A model generated the notes under the pieces. That model was not told the DNA's origin and searched no databases. It was given only the letters and a program-made list of their open reading frames with translations. This document shows, one piece after another, positions 26,401 through 36,151 of a DNA stretch of 64,000 nucleotides; the first letter of the stretch is position 1, and each line of letters begins with the position of its first letter. Position numbers and translations under genes: made by a program. Source of the DNA: BACL27 sp964203235 (lineage in GTDB: Bacteria > Actinomycetota > Acidimicrobiia > Acidimicrobiales > Ilumatobacteraceae); NCBI GenBank assembly GCA_964203235.1, contig CAXNLE010000001.1, positions 930,001 to 994,000 on the forward strand, written 5' to 3'.

Positions 26401-27298
26401 GAATTCAAATTTGCTCGGTGTGGTGCTGATTATTGCAAGCAGTATTGGGTTTGGATTATCACCAACTTTTGCCAATTTTGCATATGACAGCGGAGCAAGT
26501 GTTGTTGGCACTTTGCTGGCACGATTTTGTACCGCAACAATCTTGATGTTGCTTGTGCGAAAGATTTCATCGCAAGAAGCTAAATGGCCCAAGCCAAAAC
26601 TTTTCGCCCAAATTTTTCTACTAGGGGCACTTGGATATTTCATCGCAACATTATTATATTTTTCTGCTCTGAAAAATATAGATAGCGGATTAGCGATCAT
26701 CATCGTCTCATGTGGACCAGTAGTTGTCGTCTTACTTTCATGGTGGCTATTAGGCACCAAGCCAAGCCGAATTATTATCGTTTGCTTGGTCTCAACAACT
26801 ATTGGCGTAGTCATCGCGGCCGGACAAGTTGGCAGTGGCGACACACTGAGCGTTGTGCTCGTTCTGATTGTTGCAGTTGAGTATTCGTTTTATATTGTTT
26901 TTAGTTCACAGATATTACCGAAAGTTGATTTATTGACCGGTGTAACAATTGTGATGTTTGGAGCGGCTACTTCATTTGTAATCTATTACTTCGTCGCACC
27001 TTCTTCGGTTACAATGGACTTTCCTAAAACTGTCAACGGTTGGTTCAGCGTCATTCTTCTCGCAACCGTCGCCACAGTCATCCCAACTGCGACGCTCTAT
27101 GCAGGTATGAAACTGATCGGCACTGGCAAAACCGCAGTTCTTCAGACCTTCGAACCTGTCTCGTCAATAATCGCTGGAGTCTTATTTCTCGGAGAACCGT
27201 TGACCCTCGCACGAATAGTTGGCGCCATATTTGTAATCGGAGCAGTGGGGTCTTTGGCTGCATCAGAAACCCGCAACAAGTCAGCAATACCGCATTAA
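26393..27298 (+). CDS. EamA/DMT-superfamily transporter
   Basis: A 301-residue membrane protein with ten predicted helices in two EamA repeats. The first repeat ends at PVVVVLLSWWLLGTKPS, the second at TFEPVSSIIAGVLFLGEPL. The FEPV...FLGEP pattern is typical of drug/metabolite exporters of this superfamily, which usually export amino acids or small metabolites. The start overlaps the preceding hydrolase gene, so the two are likely co-translated. The substrate is unknown. Confidence 0.85.
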   Translation: MNKNSNLLGVVLIIASSIGFGLSPTFANFAYDSGASVVGTLLARFCTATILMLLVRKISSQEAKWPKPKLFAQIFLLGALGYFIATLLYFSALKNIDSGLAIIIVSCGPVVVVLLSWWLLGTKPSRIIIVCLVSTTIGVVIAAGQVGSGDTLSVVLVLIVAVEYSFYIVFSSQILPKVDLLTGVTIVMFGAATSFVIYYFVAPSSVTMDFPKTVNGWFSVILLATVATVIPTATLYAGMKLIGTGKTAVLQTFEPVSSIIAGVLFLGEPLTLARIVGAIFVIGAVGSLAASETRNKSAIPH

Positions 27299-27345
27299 CC
27301 AGCTAGCCAACTACTGAGATTTTGTTGCCGATACCGTGATACACG

Positions 27346-28278
27346 ATGTCAAATTCGCTTTGTGTGATTGGTGATTTTGCATGGGATGTACTGATTCGAA
27401 CGAATAACAATCTGCTCAAAGGCGGAGACTCTTTTGGCGAAGTGATGCTGACACCGGGGGGAAGTGCCGCAAATTTAGCAGTGTGGGCGCAACGTTGCGG
27501 ACTTGAGACGCACTTCATCGGCAAAATTGGTAGAGATCGTTTTGGACAACTTGCGCGCGAAGACCTCGACAGTGAAAACGTCATTCATCATCTTGTAGAA
27601 ACTGAAGCATACAAAACTGGCAGCGTTGCCGTGTTTGTAGATCAAACTGGTGAGCGAAGTATGGTTTCTGGCCACGGCGCAGACTTCTATCTAATCCCCT
27701 CCGAGTTGCCACGCGCCGTAATTACTTCAACTACACACCTGCATCTAACGGCATGGAGTTTTTTTACAGACCCACCGCGATCAGCATCTCGAATCGCAGC
27801 ACAAATAGCGAGACAAAATAACTTGACTATCTCATTTGATCCTGCATCTTTTCAGATGATCCAAGAGATGGGTGTAGATCAGTTTTTATCTTGGACAAAA
27901 GATTTGGACATAAATATTTTATTTCCGAATTACGACGAAGGTCGGGTACTAACTGGTTTCGATGATCCGGAGGACATCCTTAAAGCCCTGTCAAAAATTT
28001 TCAATGATGCTTTGATCATCTTGAAACTCGACGCAGAAGGCGCTCTTGTTTACGACGGCAGTACGTCTACGCAAATCGCACCTGCAACAAATAATCTTGT
28101 GGATGCCACGGGCGCCGGTGACTCGTTTGCTGGCGCGTTTCTTGCCCACTATCTGAACTCAAATTCGGCTGTTGACGCAGCAAAGTTTGCGACCAAAGTC
28201 GCAGCCTGGGTGATTGAACACCTTGGCGCTCGCCCCGCAACAGACACTCGCCTGCAACAAATAATAAAATCTCGTTAA
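27346..28278 (+). CDS. PfkB-family carbohydrate kinase
   Basis: A 310-residue ribokinase-fold kinase. The N-terminal signature is TPGGSAANLAVWAQRCG and the C-terminal anion-hole/catalytic-base motif is DATGAGDSFAGAF. PfkB kinases phosphorylate sugars, nucleosides or related alcohols; the substrate cannot be read from sequence. It ends 3 nt before the convergent BMP lipoprotein gene. A BMP-family protein often binds nucleosides, which would fit a nucleoside or ribose kinase, but they are on opposite strands. Confidence 0.85.
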   Translation: MSNSLCVIGDFAWDVLIRTNNNLLKGGDSFGEVMLTPGGSAANLAVWAQRCGLETHFIGKIGRDRFGQLAREDLDSENVIHHLVETEAYKTGSVAVFVDQTGERSMVSGHGADFYLIPSELPRAVITSTTHLHLTAWSFFTDPPRSASRIAAQIARQNNLTISFDPASFQMIQEMGVDQFLSWTKDLDINILFPNYDEGRVLTGFDDPEDILKALSKIFNDALIILKLDAEGALVYDGSTSTQIAPATNNLVDATGAGDSFAGAFLAHYLNSNSAVDAAKFATKVAAWVIEHLGARPATDTRLQQIIKSR

Positions 28279-28281
28279 ATA

Positions 28282-29301
28282 TTAAGGAGATGTCAACTTG
28301 GCAGGTTGTTGGTCGCTGAAATCAAATTTTGGAGCACCACTTTGTATTGCTTGTAATTGTTCATCAACCTTTTTCGCGAGTTCGGGTGAAATAAACTTTG
28401 CATCTAGGCTTGTCAGTGTTGTACCGCGATCGGTGGCCAGTGAAAAAGACTTAATGTCGCTCGACGAAAATGCACCATTCACAACTTGATCAATCAGATA
28501 ATCAATTGTTGGCGCAAGATCCCAAACTACCGATGCCAGAGCAGGACCCGATTTGTCCTTAATTTCCCCGCCAAGGTTATTTATTACTTTGACTTGTTTG
28601 TCGCCAACGGCTTCCATCACTCCAAGACAGAGCGCATAAATCACGTCAACACCCGACTCAATTTGTACTAGCGCCGCATCTTCTGCCAACGACTTATCAA
28701 AATAGCTGCCATTGAAAGAAACTTTGACGGTAACTTTCGGATTAGAAAACTTTGCGCCAGCAATAAACGCGTTCGCCATTTGATTAGCGTGAGCAAGCGG
28801 TCTTGCGCCTACAACGCCAATAATATTGGTTTTTGTCGAGCCTCCAGCGACCATCCCAGCGAGATAAGCGGTCTCAACAACTCGGTTTTCGAACACTAGA
28901 AGATTTGGTTCAGCAGAAGAGCCGTCTTGACTAAAAGCGAATACCTTATTTGGACAGTTAGCCGCTGATCTGCGTATTGCTTCTTCGTTACCAAATCCGT
29001 CGCCGACGACAATCGCCGCGTCTTCTTTTTGACATAAATGTGAGAGCACCGCATCAAATTCTCCGTCATAACCAATTCTGTCAATAAACGAATACTCAAT
29101 CTTTCCTTCGTCTGCCGCGGATCTCAGCGCCGCATCGATCACTCCACTAAATTGCTCCTCTCTCGGGGACGCAAAAACTCCAAAGACTTTTACCTTGCCA
29201 TTTTCACTTGCCGAGCGACTCAACGATGAGCAACTACTAAAAATGCAGACAGCGACTAGTGCGAAAAATATGAGTTTCGCCGAGTCACTATTCTTCGTCA
29301 T
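28282..29301 (-). CDS. BMP-family ABC-transporter substrate-binding lipoprotein
   Basis: A 339-residue protein with a signal peptide ending in the lipobox FSSC (lipidated C24). The mature part is a BMP-type type I periplasmic-binding fold: VKVFGVFASPREEQFSGVID near the start and GVDVIYALC later. BMP proteins usually deliver purine nucleosides or related compounds to an ABC importer, but no permease or ATPase gene is adjacent. It is last in the one-carbon gene run, starting just after the homocysteine methyltransferase stop, so the ligand might instead relate to methylated compounds; that is speculation. Confidence 0.82.
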   Translation of the reverse strand: MTKNSDSAKLIFFALVAVCIFSSCSSLSRSASENGKVKVFGVFASPREEQFSGVIDAALRSAADEGKIEYSFIDRIGYDGEFDAVLSHLCQKEDAAIVVGDGFGNEEAIRRSAANCPNKVFAFSQDGSSAEPNLLVFENRVVETAYLAGMVAGGSTKTNIIGVVGARPLAHANQMANAFIAGAKFSNPKVTVKVSFNGSYFDKSLAEDAALVQIESGVDVIYALCLGVMEAVGDKQVKVINNLGGEIKDKSGPALASVVWDLAPTIDYLIDQVVNGAFSSSDIKSFSLATDRGTTLTSLDAKFISPELAKKVDEQLQAIQSGAPKFDFSDQQPAKLTSP

Positions 29302-29303
29302 TA

Positions 29304-30311
29304 CTAGTTGCTGCGGCGTGATTTGCGGTGATTTGGGTCGTTGTCGGTAGGCGGTTTATTTGTAAGCGGGCCGATGTCTTGAATAATCGATTCGATAGTT
29401 GGCACTGGCCCAGTCTTGTGATTATCGATCGCCAAACGCATCGCAGCCAAATGTTCAGGCGAGGTACCGCAACACCCACCGACAATTCGCACGCCGGCAT
29501 TAATCGCCAGATCGGCATAACGCGACATCAGTTCAGGAGTACCTGAATATCTAATTTCAATTCCCTCAAATCTAGGAATACCACAATTACCTTTGGCAAC
29601 AATCGGCACGCCAACAGTCGCAGCAGTTGCCGCCATCTCGATTGCGGTAACCAAAATATCTGAAGCACCTACTCCACAATTTGCCCCCATCGCAATTGGT
29701 TGAACCGAAAGATCGGCGAAAACTGCTGCTAATCCATCAGGCTTGAGACCCATCATCGTTCGCCCTGCAGTATCGAAACTACAAGTCGCGACATACGGCA
29801 TGCCAACATTGATAGCCGCTTGCGCCGCGGCCTGAACTTCTTCAATTGCCGACATGGTTTCTATCCATGCAACGTCGGCACCACCGTCTTTGAGCCCACG
29901 AATTTGTTCTTCGAAGGTGTCAATTGCTTCTTCGGGCGTCAACGCACCAAGTGGATCAAATAGTTCGCCGGTCGGACCAACCGAACCAGCAACGACAACC
30001 GGTCGCGAGCAAGAATCAGCGACTTGGCGTGCAAGTTCGGCCGCGCGCCTAGCCAGTTCGTATGTTCGCGCCTGCGCATTGTGCAATTTCAAACGATGGC
30101 GATTGGCGCCGAATGTATTTGTCAAAATAATGTCAGCACCAGCATCAACAAATTGCTGATGTAAACCAATTACGCGCTCTGGGTGTGAATCTAACCAGAA
30201 CTCTGGCGGCTCACCCGAAGTTAAACCGAGGGCAAAATAATTAGTGCCGGTTGCCCCGTCGGCGAGGATTGTTTTACCAGTTGATAAGAGTTCTGAAAGA
30301 GTTGTCCGCAT
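29304..30311 (-). CDS. Homocysteine S-methyltransferase family protein (betaine-homocysteine methyltransferase-like)
   Basis: About 335 residues from the ATG at 30311 (a TTG at 30317 is also in frame). A TIM-barrel methyltransferase with DGATGTN at the N-terminus and zinc ligands C in MGANCGVG and the CC pair in VGGCCGTSPEH. It would move a methyl group from a donor such as betaine or a methylated corrinoid/folate to homocysteine. Its place in the one-carbon operon suggests a methionine branch of the pathway. The C-terminal tail is basic (NHRKSRRSN), like other proteins of the run. Confidence 0.85.
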   Translation of the reverse strand: MRTTLSELLSTGKTILADGATGTNYFALGLTSGEPPEFWLDSHPERVIGLHQQFVDAGADIILTNTFGANRHRLKLHNAQARTYELARRAAELARQVADSCSRPVVVAGSVGPTGELFDPLGALTPEEAIDTFEEQIRGLKDGGADVAWIETMSAIEEVQAAAQAAINVGMPYVATCSFDTAGRTMMGLKPDGLAAVFADLSVQPIAMGANCGVGASDILVTAIEMAATAATVGVPIVAKGNCGIPRFEGIEIRYSGTPELMSRYADLAINAGVRIVGGCCGTSPEHLAAMRLAIDNHKTGPVPTIESIIQDIGPLTNKPPTDNDPNHRKSRRSN

Positions 30312-30346
30312 AACCAATTATGGCAGTAATCAAGAGACTCTCTTGG

Positions 30347-31642
30347 CTATCCCATCACTGTGCCAGATGTGTTTTGAACTTCTCGTAGTCGCGAGAATGC
30401 ACCGATATTGATCGCACGCCCAGAACGCGGACCTATATATGAAATCGGATCGTCGTCGTGGTCTTGCCCAGCCTCTGCGGCCTCAATCAAGAGACGAATA
30501 AACGTCGCCGCCATTGGGGCATTCTTGAATTGGTTGCCACTTGTACCACAGGCCATATAAAACCCATCAAGACTTGAGCGATCGTAGATTGGCACCCAGT
30601 CATCAGTCGCATCGTAAAGTGCACCGATACCTGACGGCGAAACAGGTACACCGAAATCAGGCATGCGTCGAGCAAGACGCAACATCATCGTCTCCCAGAT
30701 TTCAACGGTGGTCTCCTCGCGCCAATCATCGGCATCGTCTATCCAATGCAAATCATCACATGCTGGCTCAGTGCCACCAAGATTTATTGTGCCGCCGAGA
30801 TGAGGACGAAAGTAAATACCCGTATCAAGATCAGCAACAACTGGAACATTGTCCTCAAGCTTGAAACCATTGGGTGCCGGTGCAACATAAACCTCTTGAC
30901 GCAAAGGTCGGTGACGAATATTCATTTCGTCAAGGACACCAGCGATCTTATTAATCTTGCTCGCGTGAGGTCCAGCGGCATTGACAACAATCGCTGCTTC
31001 AATTCGCTCGCCTGACGCAAGTGTTACGCCAGTTACTTGCGACCCATCTTTATCTATTGAAACAACTTCCTCTTTGAATCGGGTCTGTGCTCCGAGAACT
31101 TTTGCGGCATTAATTAAATTATGTGCAGCCAACATCGGGTCATCCATAAAACCACTTAAAGGATCATAGAGACCTGACAATTCGCCAACTGCGTCATCAC
31201 CAAACGCAGGGTCGTCAATTCTTTTTGGCGGCCAATAACTGTTGGCATCAAGCGCCGGAAACTTCTTGCGCAATTGATCAGCGCTCAGAATTTCATACGG
31301 AATTTTCAAGTCATCCCAAATCACACGAACTGATTCACCGTCGTAGCCCGCCGTACGATAAACCAAATACCCGGTGCGAATAAATTTCGCCATACCATCC
31401 GGGTCAATGGCGCCAAGATAATCCGCCCAGTTTTCCCAGATTAAAGCTGACTCCCAGGCCATCAACACTGCGTCATGGGTTGAATAACTGAACCGAATGA
31501 TCGCCGACGAAGCCGATGTTGAGCCAGCACCCGCTGCTGAACCTTTGTCTACGATTACAACAGATCGGCCAGCCTTAGCTAGTTCTAGGGCAACCGCACC
31601 ACCGATTACGCCAGCGCCGATTACTACTACATCGGTTTTCAT
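30347..31642 (-). CDS. FAD-dependent DAO-family oxidoreductase (sarcosine/dimethylglycine oxidase-like)
   Basis: About 431 residues from the ATG at 31642, which overlaps the MetF-like gene as ATGA. The N-terminal dinucleotide fold is VVVIGAGVIGGAVALELAKAG and the C-terminal FAD contact is GFYMACGTSGNQFKNAP. The DAO family oxidises secondary and tertiary amines. Given the neighbours, removal of an N-methyl group from a betaine-derived amine is the likeliest job. It has no GcvT domain, unlike the larger flavoproteins at 55,826 and 61,802. Confidence 0.82.
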   Translation of the reverse strand: MKTDVVVIGAGVIGGAVALELAKAGRSVVIVDKGSAAGAGSTSASSAIIRFSYSTHDAVLMAWESALIWENWADYLGAIDPDGMAKFIRTGYLVYRTAGYDGESVRVIWDDLKIPYEILSADQLRKKFPALDANSYWPPKRIDDPAFGDDAVGELSGLYDPLSGFMDDPMLAAHNLINAAKVLGAQTRFKEEVVSIDKDGSQVTGVTLASGERIEAAIVVNAAGPHASKINKIAGVLDEMNIRHRPLRQEVYVAPAPNGFKLEDNVPVVADLDTGIYFRPHLGGTINLGGTEPACDDLHWIDDADDWREETTVEIWETMMLRLARRMPDFGVPVSPSGIGALYDATDDWVPIYDRSSLDGFYMACGTSGNQFKNAPMAATFIRLLIEAAEAGQDHDDDPISYIGPRSGRAINIGAFSRLREVQNTSGTVMG

Positions 31643-32514
31643 TTTGTCGCGAGAATTTCTCGCTGCCATGCCGCTGTGTCGGCAACACTGTTGAATGTAA
31701 ACGAATGCAAGCCAACGATGTTCAGAGACTGTGAATCTTTTGCCAGACCGGCAACTAACTCTGTTGGATCGTAACCACCTGGGGAAAGCATCTTCATGAT
31801 TGACGCTTTATTCTTGCTGAGATAACGCATTGACGCGCCAACACCAACTCGAACACCGAGGCTCATCAGCCGCGTACGATCTACTACTCCTGGTACACCA
31901 AGTTGAATTGGTACTGAGAAGCCGTTATCACGTTCTGTTTTAATCCACTGTCTAATTTGAGCAACATCAAAACACATCTGTGTCGACGCAAGGCCTTGAA
32001 CGCCAGCCTCTTCCAATAACTTCTGTTTGTCATATAGCGCTGTACTCAATGCTTCACGACTGATGAAAGCATGGCCGTCTGGGTAACTACCGAAACCAAC
32101 TCGCGACACACCACTATTGCTGTCAAGAAAGTCGCGCAAAAGTTCAATGCCATCGGTATAAGGCCCAGCAGGCTTTTCAGCATCACCTGCGATCAAAAAA
32201 ACTTCTTTGATGCCTTGCTCGCGCACCCATGTTGCGAGTTTCTGAACATGTTCGCGCGACTCTACAAGTCTCGCCGCAAAGTGTGGCACGACTTCATGGC
32301 CAGAAGCGATAAGTCGCGCAGAGATTTCTTGCGTTGCAGAGATACCTTTCGCCGGCGAACATGTCACCGAGACAGGCGCACCAGTTGGTAAATCTAATAT
32401 TGCTTGCTCGATACTCTTCATCGGTATGAGCTCGTAGCGCATACTACTAACGAGGTTTTTTACAGCTGGGCTGACTTCGGTGGATGACTTTTTTAGGCGT
32501 GAGAAAATTGACAT
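31639..32514 (-). CDS. Methylenetetrahydrofolate reductase-like protein
   Basis: A 291-residue TIM-barrel protein of the MTHFR family. The N-terminal YELIP matches the E(F/L)xP position of MetF, VSVTCSPAKG follows, and FLIAGDAEKP and STQMCFD are later barrel strands. In this operon it would run oxidatively, converting methyl-THF to methylene-THF. It overlaps the DAO gene by 4 nt and follows the MttB-like gene. The sequence is divergent from canonical MetF, so the electron acceptor is unknown. Confidence 0.85.
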   Translation of the reverse strand: MSIFSRLKKSSTEVSPAVKNLVSSMRYELIPMKSIEQAILDLPTGAPVSVTCSPAKGISATQEISARLIASGHEVVPHFAARLVESREHVQKLATWVREQGIKEVFLIAGDAEKPAGPYTDGIELLRDFLDSNSGVSRVGFGSYPDGHAFISREALSTALYDKQKLLEEAGVQGLASTQMCFDVAQIRQWIKTERDNGFSVPIQLGVPGVVDRTRLMSLGVRVGVGASMRYLSKNKASIMKMLSPGGYDPTELVAGLAKDSQSLNIVGLHSFTFNSVADTAAWQREILATK

Positions 32515-32576
32515 TGTCGCAATGCTAGAGGCAAAAGTTCATTAATCGTTGACTTTGCTGAGTGACAAAATTGAAC

Positions 32577-34115
32577 TTAGGCAAAAGTATCTGGCAACTC
32601 GCTCTTTCGCTTTGCAATGTATTCTTTAAGTTCTTCGTCGATTGCATCGTCAAGTGGCGGGGCGACATAACTAGCAAGCCGCTCTTTCCAAATCTTATTT
32701 GCCCGCTTCGCCGAGTCTTCGCCACCGTCTTCGAGCCACTGCTCGAAACTTGAGTTGTCTGAAGTCGTCGAGCGATAGAACGCAGATTCAAAATTCGCCA
32801 AAGTATGCGCAGTACCAAGAAAGTGATTGCCCGGGGGATTTTCACGAATCGCATCAAGCGCCTGACCGTTCGGTGAAACATCTAGACCTTTTGCAAAAGT
32901 TGCCATCATTCCAAGTTGATCGTCATCCAAAATAAATTTCTCGTAACCAATCGCCAAACCGCCCTCAAGCCAACCTGCCGCGTGTAGAACAAAATTCGTA
33001 CCAGCCATCAAAGTCGGAATCAAAGTCGCTGCACTTTCGTAAGCCGCTTGGGCATCAGGCAATTTAGACGCTGTTAATGAACCGCCCGACCTAAACGGCA
33101 CACCAAGTCGACGCGCGAGCGAAGCCATCGTGTACAAAACGATCGCTGGTTCTGGGGTACCAAAAGTTGGTGCACCAGTTTGCATTGACATCGATGACGC
33201 AAACGAACCCATGATTACTGGCGCACCCGGGCGTACGAGTTGTGTGAACGTCATACCAGCAAGTGCCTCGGCAAGAGTTTGTGTAGCAACACCTGCAGAA
33301 GTTGATGGAGCCATTGCTCCTGCCAAGATAAACGGAGTAATGATCGTTGCCTGATTATTTAATGCATACACCTCGGCCGATGCGAGCATTGAAGCGTCCC
33401 ACACAAGAGGCGAAGATGCGTTAATCAAACTCGTCATCACAGTTCGACCTTGCAAGTCGCCACCGAAACCAATTCGCGCTAGCTCAACGCTGTCTTGTGC
33501 ACGCTCGCCTGCAGTGACCGAACCCATGAAACCTTTGTCGCTGTATTTGATGTGAGCGTAAACCATGTCAAGGTGTCGCTTGCTAACCGGAATATCAACT
33601 GGTTCACAAACTGTTCCGCCCGAGTGATGCATGCGCGGTGACATGTACGCGAGCTTTACGAAGTTCTGAAAATCGGTGATCGTCGCATATCGTCGACCGT
33701 TATCGATGTCGTATGCAAATGGAGAGCCATAATTTGGCGCGAACACAGTTGCGTTACCGCCGATTTGCACATTGTTCAGCGGATTACGAGCATGCTGAGT
33801 GTAAATACTTGGCGCAGTTGCAGAAACGATTTTGCGACACATACCACGCGGAAATCTCACGCGAGTGCCTGTTACATCTGCACCTGCGTCTTTGAACCTC
33901 GCGATTGCCGATGGGTAATCACGAACTTCGATACCAACTTCTTCGAGGATTGTGTCAGCGTTGTGTTCGATGATTTCAAGGCCTTCATCTGAAACCAATT
34001 CGTAAGGCTTGATCAACCTAGTGATGAACGCGTCTCGACCAGGCTCATGCGACGAACGCATGGTCTGCCGACCTGCTCGCCCACCCGAGCGTTTTGTGCG
34101 ATCTACGTCAGTCAT
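32577..34115 (-). CDS. MttB-like (COG5598) quaternary-amine:corrinoid methyltransferase, paralogue 1
   Basis: A 512-residue member of the trimethylamine methyltransferase superfamily. There is no in-frame amber codon, so it belongs to the non-pyrrolysine branch that demethylates quaternary amines such as glycine betaine (MtgB), proline betaine or carnitine. Characteristic stretches are MTSLINASSPLVWD, ALAGMTFTQLVRPGAPV and AAGWLEGGL. It would methylate the corrinoid protein at 38,089. Substrate choice cannot be read from sequence. The N-terminus is basic (RTKRSGGRAGRQTMR). It lies 5 nt downstream of the RACo-like gene. Confidence 0.88.
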   Translation of the reverse strand: MTDVDRTKRSGGRAGRQTMRSSHEPGRDAFITRLIKPYELVSDEGLEIIEHNADTILEEVGIEVRDYPSAIARFKDAGADVTGTRVRFPRGMCRKIVSATAPSIYTQHARNPLNNVQIGGNATVFAPNYGSPFAYDIDNGRRYATITDFQNFVKLAYMSPRMHHSGGTVCEPVDIPVSKRHLDMVYAHIKYSDKGFMGSVTAGERAQDSVELARIGFGGDLQGRTVMTSLINASSPLVWDASMLASAEVYALNNQATIITPFILAGAMAPSTSAGVATQTLAEALAGMTFTQLVRPGAPVIMGSFASSMSMQTGAPTFGTPEPAIVLYTMASLARRLGVPFRSGGSLTASKLPDAQAAYESAATLIPTLMAGTNFVLHAAGWLEGGLAIGYEKFILDDDQLGMMATFAKGLDVSPNGQALDAIRENPPGNHFLGTAHTLANFESAFYRSTTSDNSSFEQWLEDGGEDSAKRANKIWKERLASYVAPPLDDAIDEELKEYIAKRKSELPDTFA

Positions 34116-34120
34116 TTGTT

Positions 34121-36145
34121 CTAGTCTGCCACGCCGCCAGTTGAACGACGACGACGACCAGATCGACCCGAGGCATCTGATGAGTTTTCAGTTCTTACTG
34201 GCAAATCAATGACCGTCGCAAGATTGGGCGTAAGTGCTGTTTTATGCGGAAACGCCATTGCTTCAACAAATAGTTGCTGAAACCGAGGCTCTGTTGCGGT
34301 CTCAATTTTTGTGACACCCCGAACAGTTGACTCCATTTCGTGACGCAATTTCCGAGACAATAGTGATTGCACTGCCCCGGCGCCAGCCGCATTACCAACA
34401 GAACGAACTCCAGCAACAGGACAATCTGGCACGAGTCCAAGCACCATCGCATAAACCGGGTCAATATGCGCACCAAATGCACCAGCAAGACGAATGTCAT
34501 GCACGACTGGTGAACCAGCATGTTCGACCAGCAAATCGATACCAGCGCGCAAAGCAGCCTTGGCTAATTGAATCGCACGCACATCATTTTGAGTTACATA
34601 CAACTTAGTTTCATCTTTTTCATAAAATAAATATGAGAAAGTGCGATCATCTGCAACGATGCGTTTTGATTTTGTAACAAGTTCGCCGCGCACGACACCG
34701 TCGGTATCGATGATTCCGCTTAGATACATTTCCCCGATGACTTCGATAATTCCAGAGCCACAGATGCCAGTGATTGCTGTATCACCAAGTGACTCGGCGA
34801 AACCTGGTTCGTCACTCCATAACGATGAACCAATAACTTTTATGCGTGGCTCAAGAGTCTCGCGATCAATGCGAACGTGTTCGATTGCGCCAGCAGTTGC
34901 ACGCTGACCCGCACTAATTTGTGCACCTTCAAAAGCGGGCCCAGTTGGGCTTGATGCAGCGAACTGATGAGCAGTATTGCCAAGAACAATTTCGGCATTC
35001 GTGCCGATATCAACTAACAGTTGCATCTCGGTAGAACGGTGAGGGCCTTCAGCAAGAATCGCTGCCGCTGTATCTGCGCCAACATGGCCGGCAATACATG
35101 GGCCGACGTAATAACTAGCGTTCGGTAAATCGAGATCAAGTTCATTCGCCCAACCACTGACTGATTCGTTCGTTGCTAAAACGAATGGCGCCATACCAAG
35201 CGGTGTTGGGTCGATGCCCAGCACGATGTGATGCATAATTGGATTGCCAACAATTGTGATTTCTAAAACACTGGCACGAGAAATTTCTGCGTTTGCAACA
35301 AGGTTGCCAACGAGATCATCGAGCGAAGTTCTAATCGCTTTAGTGAGTTCAACGTCTCCACCTGGATTCATCATCACATACGAAACGCGACTCATTAAGT
35401 CTTCGCCAAAACGAATTTGTGGATTCATTAATCCGTAACTGCCAATAATTTCGCCAGTTAAAAGTTCACACAAATGGCCAGCAACAGTTGTTGAACCAAC
35501 ATCAACTGCGATGCCGTATGCGGCATCAACAAAGCCAGGCCACGCCGCAACTATCTGATCAAGATTTTCGGTATGGCGAACCGCGACTGTTACTTCGCCA
35601 TCAGATTTAGCCATCGCCGAGTGCAACGTACTGAGCGCGCGACGCGCGACTTGCGGCGCATTGACTTTGTGTTGTTTAGCAACTGCGTTAGCGAGCGCAT
35701 CAGCGGCACTGACAGAGTCGCCGAGTTGAGCTTCTGGAATCGTCAAGTAATACAGACTGAAACTCGGGTCAACTGTGATCGGCTCGAGATCTAAATCTTT
35801 TCGCACGATTTGCTTATGTACTTGGCTAATCGCGGGAACATCAATTACGACATTGCCACAAATACGGGCCGCACATCCAAGCCGATTACCCGCAACTAGA
35901 GCACGCTTCGCGCGGTAGTTGGTTTCTGTTTCAGCAAAACTCGATAACGCGGATTCAGTAACAGTGACGCCCCATTTAGCGAAGACACCAGTTGACGGGG
36001 TTATCTGACAACGACCGCATATTCCGCGACCACCGCAGACAGAGTCGATATCTGCGCCAAGTTGTCGAGCGGCTTCAAGAACGGTCACGCCGTCTTCAAC
36101 TACGCCATCAAGCCCCGACGGGGTAAACACAACTCGTCGTTGCAT
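34121..36145 (-). CDS. RACo-like corrinoid-activating protein (2Fe-2S plus ASKHA ATPase)
   Basis: A 674-residue protein that should reduce inactive Co(II) corrinoid back to Co(I) at the cost of ATP. The N-terminal [2Fe-2S] domain has C37, C43, C46 (VCGGRGICGRC) and C91. A linker and middle domain are followed by a DUF4445/ASKHA ATPase domain with AVDVGSTTVAGHL and LLVDIGTNAEIVLG. The C-terminus ends in an Arg-rich tail (GRSGRRRRSTGG). It sits between the methyl-THF methyltransferase and the MttB-like gene, the usual context for corrinoid activators. Confidence 0.9.
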   Translation of the reverse strand: MQRRVVFTPSGLDGVVEDGVTVLEAARQLGADIDSVCGGRGICGRCQITPSTGVFAKWGVTVTESALSSFAETETNYRAKRALVAGNRLGCAARICGNVVIDVPAISQVHKQIVRKDLDLEPITVDPSFSLYYLTIPEAQLGDSVSAADALANAVAKQHKVNAPQVARRALSTLHSAMAKSDGEVTVAVRHTENLDQIVAAWPGFVDAAYGIAVDVGSTTVAGHLCELLTGEIIGSYGLMNPQIRFGEDLMSRVSYVMMNPGGDVELTKAIRTSLDDLVGNLVANAEISRASVLEITIVGNPIMHHIVLGIDPTPLGMAPFVLATNESVSGWANELDLDLPNASYYVGPCIAGHVGADTAAAILAEGPHRSTEMQLLVDIGTNAEIVLGNTAHQFAASSPTGPAFEGAQISAGQRATAGAIEHVRIDRETLEPRIKVIGSSLWSDEPGFAESLGDTAITGICGSGIIEVIGEMYLSGIIDTDGVVRGELVTKSKRIVADDRTFSYLFYEKDETKLYVTQNDVRAIQLAKAALRAGIDLLVEHAGSPVVHDIRLAGAFGAHIDPVYAMVLGLVPDCPVAGVRSVGNAAGAGAVQSLLSRKLRHEMESTVRGVTKIETATEPRFQQLFVEAMAFPHKTALTPNLATVIDLPVRTENSSDASGRSGRRRRSTGGVAD

Positions 36146-36151
36146 TGCGCT

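Noticed and set aside
26386..26844. 152-codon minus-strand frame
   Set aside because: Antisense to the EamA transporter; no family features.
32577..34115. Pyrrolysine in the MttB-like proteins
   Set aside because: No in-frame TAG occurs inside either gene and no pyl genes are seen; both fit the non-pyrrolysine COG5598 branch.
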